The position numbers and the translations under genes are program-made. A stretch of 64,000 bases of DNA from JAHCHG01 sp041394845 (GTDB lineage Bacteria > Acidobacteriota > Blastocatellia > Pyrinomonadales > Pyrinomonadaceae): assembly GCA_041394845.1 (NCBI GenBank), contig JAWKHL010000001.1:1488001-1552000 (forward strand), in the 5' to 3' direction. The notes beneath the pieces are model-generated. The model was not told the origin of the DNA, did no database searches, and saw nothing but the letters and a program-made list of their open reading frames with translations. The first letter of the stretch is position 1. Each line of letters begins with the position of its first letter. This document shows positions 49,290 to 56,956 of this stretch, piece after piece.

Positions 49290-50033
49290 TTAGTTGTCGC
49301 AAAGAGACTTGTCTTTAACGTAAACTTTCCTTCCACTATCACTCAGGTAATAACAACCGCCTTTGGGGCCGCGGATGTATTCTCTTCCATCGCTATTTTT
49401 TTTCTTTTCGGACTTATCGTCTTTCCGAGAAGCTTCTTTGGAATTGTTATTTTTTTCCCCCCGGAAATCCCACGGCGGAGTCGGGTCCTTTACCTCCCAC
49501 AAACCCACCCGGGCATCATGTGCTTCCTGTTCGGCCTGTGCGTATTTCTTTCTGTTCTGAGCGGTTTGGTCTTCCTGATACCGCTTGAAATGCCAGGCCA
49601 TTCCCGCTTTTATTTGCAAAAGTCCGATGTCCTGACCCTGATAATAGACATTTCCGATGTAACGATCATAGATATCTCTTTTGTCGATCACAACAATGAC
49701 GTTTTTTCCGAGAATAAGGTTGGCAAGTTTTTCCTTAGAATCTTTGCCGAAGCTTTGTTTGCCTTCCGGCGCATCGATTCCCTGAAGACGAATGGTGAAG
49801 ATTTTGTTTTCCTCATTTTGCAAACTGATCGTATCACCGTCGTAAACCACGATCACATTCCCCTGAATCAAACTGATGTCCTCATCAATCCTTTCCGAGG
49901 GAATGACAACCGGAACCTTTTGCTCATCGGTTTGGGTAGATCGGCTGACGTTGGAATTATTTTGGGAATGGACACCGAAGGCGCCGACAGTAAGAAAAAT
50001 AGCTAAAAACAAAAAAATGGTTTTCTTGGGCAT
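49290..50033 (-). CDS. Secreted staphylococcal-nuclease-like protein with GPRGGC tail
   Basis: 247 residues from the ATG at 50033; AGGA lies five bases upstream. A signal peptide (TIFLFLAIFLTVGAFGVHSQ) is followed by an SNase fold with the active residues in place: VVYDGDTISL, IRLQGIDAPEGKQSFGK and YDRYIGNVYY (second Arg in the YDR position). The enzyme would cleave DNA or RNA outside the cytoplasm with calcium. A charged linker (SKEASRKDDKSEKKKNSDGR) leads to the tail YIRGPKGGCYYLSDSGRK followed by VYVKDKSLC. It ends 37 bases before the anchored homologue begins. Confidence 0.9.
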   Translation of the reverse strand: MPKKTIFLFLAIFLTVGAFGVHSQNNSNVSRSTQTDEQKVPVVIPSERIDEDISLIQGNVIVVYDGDTISLQNEENKIFTIRLQGIDAPEGKQSFGKDSKEKLANLILGKNVIVVIDKRDIYDRYIGNVYYQGQDIGLLQIKAGMAWHFKRYQEDQTAQNRKKYAQAEQEAHDARVGLWEVKDPTPPWDFRGEKNNNSKEASRKDDKSEKKKNSDGREYIRGPKGGCYYLSDSGRKVYVKDKSLCDN

Positions 50034-50294
50034 TATCCTATCCATCCTGTTCAAAAAGTAAGGTTGACCTTATGTCAAAAAAACAATTGGGCGTAGGTTT
50101 TGTTGTTACTTGGATTTCCGTCTTCAATGAGCAAAAAGTATACCATTGAAATGTCGATTTTTAAAGGTTTTTTGAGGTTTTCCCCAGGTTGAAATCGATG
50201 GATTATTTTTTTTAATGCCGTTTTATGATAGTTTCTAACCAATCAATTGTATTTAACAAAGAAATTAGATTTTTTTTGACCGGAGAACTTAACC

Positions 50295-50720
50295 ATGAAA
50301 TTCATAAAGTTGCTGTTATCGGTTTGTTTTTTGCTCGTACTAAACGGAGTGGCTTTTTCTCAAACCGCCTCCGTCTCGGTTTCGCAAGCCAATATCAGAG
50401 AAAAGCCCTCGATGAAAGGAAAGGTGATTGACGTTCTGGAGGAATCGACTTCGCTCGACGTGATCGAACAAAAGGGTTCCTGGTTTTTGGTAAAAACCTC
50501 CGACCTGGAAGGCTGGATGCACGAAAATACCATCGCTTTGAATAAAGATGAGAAAGACTCATCCAAAGACGATGAAAACGACTCATCCAAAGGGGATAAA
50601 TCTGCATCGGGGAAAAATGATTCCGGGAAAAGAAAATATATCCGGGGCCCGAGGGGCGGTTGTTATTACATCAATTCAAACGGCAACAAAACCTACGTAA
50701 GCCGGACCCTTTGTAATTGA
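50295..50720 (+). CDS. Secreted SH3-domain protein with GPRGGC tail
   Basis: 141 residues. A signal peptide (LLLSVCFLLVLNGVAFSQ) precedes a bacterial SH3 domain: VSQANIREKPSMKGKVIDVL and WFLVKTSDLEGWMHENTI. An Asp/Ser/Lys repeat linker (KDSSKDDENDSSKGDKSA) follows, and the tail is YIRGPRGGCYYINSNGNK, then TYVSRTLC. It is divergent from the nuclease gene at 50033, with 261 bases between. SH3b domains usually bind peptidoglycan, so the tail would decorate a wall-binding module. Confidence 0.87.
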   Translation: MKFIKLLLSVCFLLVLNGVAFSQTASVSVSQANIREKPSMKGKVIDVLEESTSLDVIEQKGSWFLVKTSDLEGWMHENTIALNKDEKDSSKDDENDSSKGDKSASGKNDSGKRKYIRGPRGGCYYINSNGNKTYVSRTLCN

Positions 50721-50746
50721 CGGATTCTTCTGTTGGGAAGGGCCGG

Positions 50747-51898
50747 TTATTTGAATTTTTCCTTTAATTTCAAAAAAGGAAGTTCGATCGCAAAATACGA
50801 AACGGCGGTGATCGAACCGGCCAAAATCAAAGCGGATATTAATTTGAATACCGGCGGAAAAGGGGAAAATTGGACGAAAGCAATGGCCGCACTATGCCAG
50901 AGGTAAAGACCGTAGGAAGTTTTCCCGACCCAAATAAAAGGGCTCGTCTCCAATAATTTGTGAATCCGGTTTTTGGGGCGTTTTATCAGCCAGATCAATA
51001 AAAACCCGACAGAAACGGCAAAAATGGTCAATCCGCCCTGATAGAGCAAAGGTGTTTTGTAGGAGGCGGGTAAATTAAAAAAGACACTAACCGAAACCAA
51101 AACCGAGATCAAAGCCGCCAGATCAAAGCCTCTGGAGTTCAGGAATCTTTCCGGCAACTTCCACCAGGATAAAAATTGTCCGACCAGACAACCGATCAAA
51201 AGAGCATCCATCCGGGAATTAAAGGCATTGTACAAAAAATCAACCGAACCCTCGCCCTGGTACTGAATCGCCCGAAAAAAAGCCGTCACGATGATCAAAC
51301 CACCGGTGATCGAAACAATCGTTTTCCTTCCGAAACGGCGAAGCATTAACAATAAGCATCCCGCCCACACCAAATAAAATTGCTCTTCAATGGCCAAAGA
51401 CCAGGTGTGGCTTAATAACCCGGTGATCTCCGATCCGTTCAGAGCCCTCTGCCAATTGGTCAGATAAAAAAAAGCATATAGAAAATTTTGGTGAGAATTT
51501 AACAGTTCAACTTCGGAGGAAGAAAACAGGAATCTTCCCAAAAAAAACAAAACCGCCAAATGAAACCAGTAGGCCGGCATCAACCTCAAAAACCTTCGCA
51601 GATAAAAATTCGGCAGATTGATGTTTTGGGTTTTATCAAATTCCTTCAGAAGGATTGAAGTGATCAAAAACCCGCTGAGCACAAAAAAAACATCCACCCC
51701 CAGAAAACCGCCGCTAAAACCGGTTTGAAAAGCGGGAAAAACCAGGATGGCGTGAAAAAACACAACCATCAAAACAGCAACTGCCCGAAGACCGTCAAGG
51801 GACGGGACATAAGAAAACTCAACTTTTTCCTTTTCTCCGGTTTGACCTGCCAAGGAAAGAATTTCCAAAGAGGCCGGGGGGCTGATGGTCGGATTCAT
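50747..51898 (-). CDS. Acyltransferase family 3 (OafA/YrhL-like) membrane protein
   Basis: 383 residues with about ten membrane helices. The family motifs are YVPSLDGLRAVAVLMVVFFH (catalytic His), GFSGGFLGVDVFFVLSGFLI and HTWSLAIEEQFYLVWAGCLL. Such proteins transfer acetyl or other acyl groups to surface sugars across the inner membrane. The C-terminus lacks the SGNH extension of full OafA. No sugar-modification genes are adjacent, so the acceptor is unknown. Confidence 0.9.
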   Translation of the reverse strand: MNPTISPPASLEILSLAGQTGEKEKVEFSYVPSLDGLRAVAVLMVVFFHAILVFPAFQTGFSGGFLGVDVFFVLSGFLITSILLKEFDKTQNINLPNFYLRRFLRLMPAYWFHLAVLFFLGRFLFSSSEVELLNSHQNFLYAFFYLTNWQRALNGSEITGLLSHTWSLAIEEQFYLVWAGCLLLMLRRFGRKTIVSITGGLIIVTAFFRAIQYQGEGSVDFLYNAFNSRMDALLIGCLVGQFLSWWKLPERFLNSRGFDLAALISVLVSVSVFFNLPASYKTPLLYQGGLTIFAVSVGFLLIWLIKRPKNRIHKLLETSPFIWVGKTSYGLYLWHSAAIAFVQFSPFPPVFKLISALILAGSITAVSYFAIELPFLKLKEKFK

Positions 51899-52092
51899 TT
51901 TGTGTTTTTGGAAGCGAGATAACTTGGATTAAATTGTTTTTCCTTTTCGGATCATCCAAAGAGACAAATTTAGCTTAGCACAATGACAAAACCCAATAAA
52001 AGCATTTTTTTGACATCTTCTTACAAAACTTTTCCGGCTTTTGCCTCTTCCGCACAAATCGAACGGGGCCAAAAGAATTCAGATCTTTTCAA

Positions 52093-52121
52093 CTGAAAAT
52101 ATGGAAAAAAACTGTTATCAT
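52093..52121 (+). promoter_or_regulatory. Possible sigma-70 promoter of dnaX
   Basis: CTGAAA and TATCAT are separated by 17 bases, 86 bases upstream of the dnaX ATG. Four and five of six bases match the consensus. The rest of the 308-base gap (51899-52206) shows nothing recognisable. Confidence 0.35.
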
Positions 52122-52206
52122 ATTGGAAAAACAAATTGAATCCAAAAACCGGAAATACATTTTCATTTTTTTTTGAACCAACCGGAAAAACTTAAATTTT
52201 TCATTT

Positions 52207-54072
52207 ATGACCTACCAAGTTATTGCCAGAAAATGGCGTCCCCAATCGTTTGAAGAAGTTACGGGGCAGGAAGCCATCACCAAAACCTTGCGGAATGCGA
52301 TAGAACACGAACGGCTCCATCACGCGTATATTTTCAGCGGTTCCCGGGGTGTTGGGAAAACCACCACCGCACGGCTTTTGGCAAAGGCCCTCAACTGCCA
52401 CAAAACCGAATTGCCAAATCCCAATCCCTGCAGTTTTTTCTCCCCGGACGCCTGCGTTTCCTGTAAGGAGATCTCGGAAAGCCGTTCAATCGACGTTTTT
52501 GAATTCGACGCCGCCTCTCACACCGGGGTCGACGATATTCGGGAATTGATTCTGGAAAGCATTAATGTCAATCCGGCCCGCGACCGTTACAAGGTCTTTA
52601 TTATCGACGAGGTTCACATGCTTTCCCACTCTTCTTTTAACGCCCTGCTCAAAACTCTGGAAGAACCCCCTCCCCGGGTGGAGTTCATAATGGCCACCAC
52701 CGAACTCCACAAATTACCCGATACCATTTTATCGAGGTGTCAGGAATTTGAATTTCGTTCGATCTCGGTTCAAAAAATATTTGACCGTTTAAAGCAGATT
52801 GCCGAAACGGAAAAAATTGATGTTTCCGACGAGGGTTTGCGCGAAATAGCCCGCTCGGGCGAAGGCTCGATGCGCGACGCTCAAAGTAATTTTGATCAGG
52901 TCATCAGTTTTTCCGGTGAAAAAATCGGAACCGAAGAGGTGATCAAGGCTTTGGGAATCGCCAGCGCCGAAATGCTTATCCGAACCCTTGAGGCCATCGG
53001 CGAAAACAATTCGGCGGGGATTCTGACGATCGTCGATGATTTGATCCGGCGGGGACAGGATTTGAGAAATTTTTGCCGGGATCTTTTGGCTTTTTTCCGG
53101 GATCTTTTGGTGGTCAAACTTACGGGGGATCCGGGAAATTTACTGGACACGGCAATCATGGAAACCGCCCAACTTAGAAAAATTGCCGAACCCTTTTCCG
53201 AACCGGATCTGATTCGTTTTTTTAATTCCTTGAGCGAAACCGAACTAAAACTTCACGATGCTCTTCAACCCCGTTACATGCTCGAAATCGGGCTCATCAA
53301 ATTGGTTGAAATGAGGAGAGTTACGCCGATCGAAGAACTTTTGAAAAGGATCGGCAAACTGGAAACTAATGCGGGGGGATCTCCTCAGAGCGAACCGGTT
53401 TCCGCCCAAATTGAAACCTCCAAAGTTAAAGAGGATTTCCCCGAAAAAAAAACTTTGAGGGTGGAAGTTTCCCCGGATGAAATTCCATTTCCGGTTGTTA
53501 AGGAAGAAAAGGAAAATACTTTTACGAAAGAAGAAACAGTTCGGTCGGATTCTTTCAATTCGGAGTTTTCCTCAACAACTTCTGAAACCCGGGAGGAACC
53601 GCCTCAACCCCAACAAACGAGCAATTTCATTGAGGATTTCAAAGCCAATTTTGTCGAAAAACTTCCCGAACACTTATCACCAATCGACAGTGGGGAACTC
53701 GAACACATTGAGGATAATTGGCTCGATTCGGCCTACGAAAAAAAACTGTTGCTTTCCGGCGATGATCTGGGAATAATCGCCGATGCCTCAAAGATCGCCA
53801 GCCGTTTGATCGGCGTCCTCGGACAAAACCCAATTTCCCCGGCGGTTGAAAAACCCCTTCCCGGAAACGGGACAGCCTTTGCACCGGCACTTGAAATTCC
53901 CGATCTGATGCCGGATTTTGATGAAGATCTTAATGAGGCTCCTCCCTTCGAATTACCCGAAAACCCGACCGAAGAAGAGATGTATCAATTTGCCCAAAAT
54001 CACCCCTTGGTGAAAAAGGCTCTTCGAATTTTTCGGGGAAAGATCATTGAAATAAAAAGAATTGAGCCCTGA
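52207..54072 (+). CDS. dnaX: DNA polymerase III subunit tau (with possible gamma by slippage)
   Basis: 621 residues. The AAA+ clamp-loader ATPase motifs are IFSGSRGVGKTTTARLLAKA (Walker A), FIIDEVHMLSHSSFNALLKT (Walker B) and LSRCQEFEFRSIS (sensor/SRC motif); the zinc module cysteines occur in NPCSFFSPDACVSC. Domain III ends near residue 370. A run of nine A residues at 53444-53452 (codons 413-416) is followed by stop codons in both other frames (53456-53458 and 53478-53480), so slippage would make a gamma-like product of about 415-425 residues. The C-terminal 200 residues are acidic and Pro/Glu-rich, as in tau. Confidence 0.95.
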   Translation: MTYQVIARKWRPQSFEEVTGQEAITKTLRNAIEHERLHHAYIFSGSRGVGKTTTARLLAKALNCHKTELPNPNPCSFFSPDACVSCKEISESRSIDVFEFDAASHTGVDDIRELILESINVNPARDRYKVFIIDEVHMLSHSSFNALLKTLEEPPPRVEFIMATTELHKLPDTILSRCQEFEFRSISVQKIFDRLKQIAETEKIDVSDEGLREIARSGEGSMRDAQSNFDQVISFSGEKIGTEEVIKALGIASAEMLIRTLEAIGENNSAGILTIVDDLIRRGQDLRNFCRDLLAFFRDLLVVKLTGDPGNLLDTAIMETAQLRKIAEPFSEPDLIRFFNSLSETELKLHDALQPRYMLEIGLIKLVEMRRVTPIEELLKRIGKLETNAGGSPQSEPVSAQIETSKVKEDFPEKKTLRVEVSPDEIPFPVVKEEKENTFTKEETVRSDSFNSEFSSTTSETREEPPQPQQTSNFIEDFKANFVEKLPEHLSPIDSGELEHIEDNWLDSAYEKKLLLSGDDLGIIADASKIASRLIGVLGQNPISPAVEKPLPGNGTAFAPALEIPDLMPDFDEDLNEAPPFELPENPTEEEMYQFAQNHPLVKKALRIFRGKIIEIKRIEP

Positions 54073-54188
54073 TTTTTCTTTTTGCCGGTTTGGAAGCAGA
54101 CTTTTCCTGAATTTATTTTTTTCACGCCAAAATTCTCGGAACCATCCGCCAAACTATTCGTTAGTATAATTGGAGGTGATTTAATAAA

Positions 54189-54398
54189 ATGCGCGAACCC
54201 TGGATAGCCGGACTTTTGAGTCTTTTGATACCCGGCCTTGGACAAATTTACAACGGTCGAATTATTACGGGCCTTCTGTGGCTGATTTTAACGGGTTTTT
54301 CCTGGATCGGGTCGGCCGGTCTTCTGGGATGGGTGGTTCATCTCATCTCAGCCTGGTGTGCTTACAGCTATGCCGCTGATCATCCGGTCAGAGATTAA
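54189..54398 (+). CDS. Small membrane protein
   Basis: 69 residues with a perfect GGAGGTGAT ribosome binding site eight bases before the ATG. It has two or three hydrophobic helices: WIAGLLSLLIPGLGQIYNGR, IITGLLWLILTGFSWIGSAG and WVVHLISAWCAYSYAAD. The PGLGQIYNG motif recurs in small membrane proteins of the TM2-like type. The function is unknown. A terminator follows directly. Confidence 0.75.
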   Translation: MREPWIAGLLSLLIPGLGQIYNGRIITGLLWLILTGFSWIGSAGLLGWVVHLISAWCAYSYAADHPVRD

Positions 54399-54426
54399 AT
54401 TTTTCTCCATGCAATCCTCCTTTTAA

Positions 54427-54457
54427 GCCCGGTGTCGAAAACGCCGGGCATTTTTTT
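54427..54457 (+). terminator. Terminator after the small membrane protein gene
   Basis: GCCCGGTGT and ACGCCGGGC form a nine-pair stem (one G-T pair) around a five-base loop, followed by seven T residues. Confidence 0.88.
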
Positions 54458-54567
54458 AATTTTTCAAAAGGTAAAAATTAACGTAAAATAACAACTGTTA
54501 TTAATTTGACTGGTTGTCGGATTCCCGTGTTTTCAACCATTTTTTGAACTGGCCCTTTTATACTTTT

Positions 54568-55203
54568 ATGGTTCGAGAAGGTTACCCATTCGTAATTATT
54601 CCTTTTATTTTCGCCGTCCTTTTGGCTTTGTTGCAAATCTGGCTCGGTTTATCCGCTTTTCTCTGGCTGGTTGCCGGGGCTCTGTTTTTTCTGACGCTCT
54701 TTATGGCATTTTTCTTTCGCGATCCTCACCGGGATATTCCCCTTGATAAAAACATAATCGTCTCAGCGGCCGATGGCCGGGTTACCCGCATTGAGGAAAA
54801 TGAAAGCGGTAAACTGGTCAGCGTATTCCTGTCGCCAATCGATGTTCATATCAACCGGGCACCGATCGCCGGCAAAATTTCCTCGGTCAATTACGTAACG
54901 GGCCGGAAAGTCCCAGCCACCAGCAATAACGCCAGCTTTGTTAATGAAAGAAATTCACTGACGATCGAAGGTGAAAACATCTCTGTGGTCTGTACCCAGA
55001 TTGCCGGAATTGTTGCCCGAAGGATCGTCTGCTGGTATAAAGAGGGGGACAGCCTTGAACTGGGTGAAAAATTCGGTTTAATTAAATTCAGTTCCAGAAC
55101 CGATCTTTTGATGCCGACCAATATTGAAATATTGGTCAAGATCGGGGACCGGGTTATCGGCGGCGAAACAATCATCGGAAGGATAAAACCAGCCAGAAAC
55201 TAA
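54568..55203 (+). CDS. psd: Phosphatidylserine decarboxylase (short form) with altered cleavage site
   Basis: 211 residues from the ATG at 54568 (a TTG at 54514 would add 18). An N-terminal membrane segment (PFVIIPFIFAVLLALLQIWL, with LWLVAGALFFLTLFMAFFF) precedes the catalytic fold: DGRVTRIEENESGKL, FLSPIDVHINRAPIAGK. The self-cleavage region reads FGLIKFSSRTDLLMP; most homologues have a Gly before the pyruvoyl-forming Ser, here it is Ser. PE is made from phosphatidylserine supplied by the next gene (pssA), 8 bases downstream. Confidence 0.88.
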   Translation: MVREGYPFVIIPFIFAVLLALLQIWLGLSAFLWLVAGALFFLTLFMAFFFRDPHRDIPLDKNIIVSAADGRVTRIEENESGKLVSVFLSPIDVHINRAPIAGKISSVNYVTGRKVPATSNNASFVNERNSLTIEGENISVVCTQIAGIVARRIVCWYKEGDSLELGEKFGLIKFSSRTDLLMPTNIEILVKIGDRVIGGETIIGRIKPARN

Positions 55204-55211
55204 AATCTCAA

Positions 55212-56084
55212 ATGGCAAACGAACCCGAAACACAACCCGTTCATAAGGGCTTAAAAAAAGGGCTCTACCTGATCCCCACGTCTTTTACGGCAGCCAATAT
55301 CGCCATGGGATTTTTCGCCGTGCTTTCATCCCTTCGCGGTTTTCAGATCGTCGCCTCGGACCCGGAAAAAGCCTCCTACTATTTTAATTACGGGGCCATT
55401 GCCATCGGTTTCGCTATTTTATTCGATACACTTGACGGCCGTCTTGCGCGGATGACCAAAACCGCCACCGAAATCGGGGTTCAGCTTGATTCTTTGGCTG
55501 ATGTTTTAACCTTTGGAATTGCCCCCATCGTTTTGGGTTACACCTGGGCAATCGGGGCGACCTTCAGCGAAAAAAGTTCGATTCACGGACTCGGCGTTTT
55601 CGTCCTTTTTATGTATTTGATTTGCGGAGCTTTCCGGCTGGCCCGGTTTAATTTACAGGCCACCCGGCCACGGGTTCTGATGGAGGGAACCCCCAAAGTC
55701 GATAAAAAACATTTCGTCGGTTTGCCCATTCCCCTGGCCGCCGGACTAATCGCCTCAATCATTCATTTTTCGCCGATGCCCCTTAGCTCTTACGGGGAGA
55801 GCCTGGCGAGATTTTACAGCATTTTGTTGATGACCCTTTTCGGAATACTGGGCCTTTTGATGGTCAGCACCATTCGATACGCCAGTTTCAAGGAGGCCGG
55901 AACCGGACGGTTCAAACTTTATCTGGTATTGTTGGTTGCGGCCATGGTCATGCTTTTATGGCTTTATTCCGAATATTTGCTTTTGATAATCACCGTCGCA
56001 TATGTTTCTCACGGACTGCTTTTTTATCTGGCAGGTTTACTCAACCCGCGGAAAAAGCAGGAAACCAGCGAATCAACCGTTTAG
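55212..56084 (+). CDS. pssA: CDP-diacylglycerol-serine O-phosphatidyltransferase
   Basis: 290 residues with about eight membrane helices. The CDP-alcohol phosphatidyltransferase motif is complete in FDTLDGRLARMTKTATEIG plus VQLDSLADVLTFGIAP (D-G-x2-A-R-x8-G-x3-D-x3-D). It makes phosphatidylserine from CDP-diacylglycerol and serine, the substrate of Psd encoded directly upstream. Together they give phosphatidylethanolamine. Confidence 0.94.
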   Translation: MANEPETQPVHKGLKKGLYLIPTSFTAANIAMGFFAVLSSLRGFQIVASDPEKASYYFNYGAIAIGFAILFDTLDGRLARMTKTATEIGVQLDSLADVLTFGIAPIVLGYTWAIGATFSEKSSIHGLGVFVLFMYLICGAFRLARFNLQATRPRVLMEGTPKVDKKHFVGLPIPLAAGLIASIIHFSPMPLSSYGESLARFYSILLMTLFGILGLLMVSTIRYASFKEAGTGRFKLYLVLLVAAMVMLLWLYSEYLLLIITVAYVSHGLLFYLAGLLNPRKKQETSESTV

Positions 56085-56138
56085 ATCAACCCCTTCGTCC
56101 TCCAAACTTTCTGCCCGCGAAACCTTCCAGGTAAAGGA

Positions 56139-56202
56139 GTGAAAACCGCTCATTAAATCCTTGGAGAAATTTTTCCAATTGCGGATGACCGGCGGTTTTC
56201 AC
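56139..56202. repeat. Inverted repeat between convergent genes
   Basis: GTGAAAACCGC (56139-56149) and its exact reverse complement (56192-56202) flank 42 bases that contain a smaller TTGGAGAAA/TTTTTCCAA hairpin. It may act as a bidirectional terminator; no T-run follows directly. Confidence 0.5.
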
Positions 56203-56226
56203 TGAAAAGGTTTTCAAGATCGGTTT

Positions 56227-56946
56227 TTATCTAACTTCTATTTCCTCATATCTTTCAATCCGATTGGAAGAAAACTCCTCCCGCCCACCGGAAACCAGAC
56301 GCCTGTCCGCCCTTTTTAGCAAAAAAGAATCTTTTTCAATCCAAAAAGTAAAAACGGCTTTTCCATCGGTCGCAATGCCGGGAATTTCCCCCCGTATCCT
56401 ATAGCAGGAATTTCCCTCCGGGTCTTCATCCTCGAGCCTTTCCAAATTCTTTAACTTTGAAAGCATGGTCCGGCCCGGCCGCAGTTCGTTGAAAATCAAC
56501 AAATTGGCCACGTCAAACCGGGATGTTGCCTGATCGGTCGAAACATTTAGCATGGCGGTGGCAATGTCCCCAAATCTTTTTACAACTTTTCCATCTTCAA
56601 AAAGAAAAATGTCCCTTCCTTTAATCACCAGAGAATTTAGAACATCCTTATCCAAATCCCGCCAGTTGAGGGTCAAGTTTCCCGGGTTTCGGTAGTTTAT
56701 TTCGAATCTAGTGGAAAGCATTTTTGGATTCTTTTCCAGGGAGATTTCCGGGTATTCCGCCACCCCTTTGCTTCGGTAAGAACTTATGGAAACGTATTTT
56801 TGAGTTAATTTTTCCAAAATCTCCACCGCCTCCGGTTCATTCGCTTTTAGTTGTGTATCGGCCTTTAATTTAATGCTCATTCCGCCGCTTAAAAAAGCGA
56901 GACTTAAAATCAAGGCGGAAACACTAATCAAAACTATTTCTCTCAT
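56227..56946 (-). CDS. LolA-like secreted protein
   Basis: 239 residues. A signal-like N-terminus (VLISVSALILSLAFLSGG) precedes an outer-membrane-lipoprotein-carrier-like beta domain: ILEKLTQKYVSISSYRSKGV, FEINYRNPGNLTLNWRD and a C-terminal FWIEKDSFLLKRADRR. Members of this fold bind hydrophobic groups, but the family here (DUF2092-like) is uncharacterised. It starts 10 bases after the RHS gene stop, so the two are likely co-transcribed. Confidence 0.7.
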   Translation of the reverse strand: MREIVLISVSALILSLAFLSGGMSIKLKADTQLKANEPEAVEILEKLTQKYVSISSYRSKGVAEYPEISLEKNPKMLSTRFEINYRNPGNLTLNWRDLDKDVLNSLVIKGRDIFLFEDGKVVKRFGDIATAMLNVSTDQATSRFDVANLLIFNELRPGRTMLSKLKNLERLEDEDPEGNSCYRIRGEIPGIATDGKAVFTFWIEKDSFLLKRADRRLVSGGREEFSSNRIERYEEIEVR

Positions 56947-56956
56947 TGGTTCTCTC

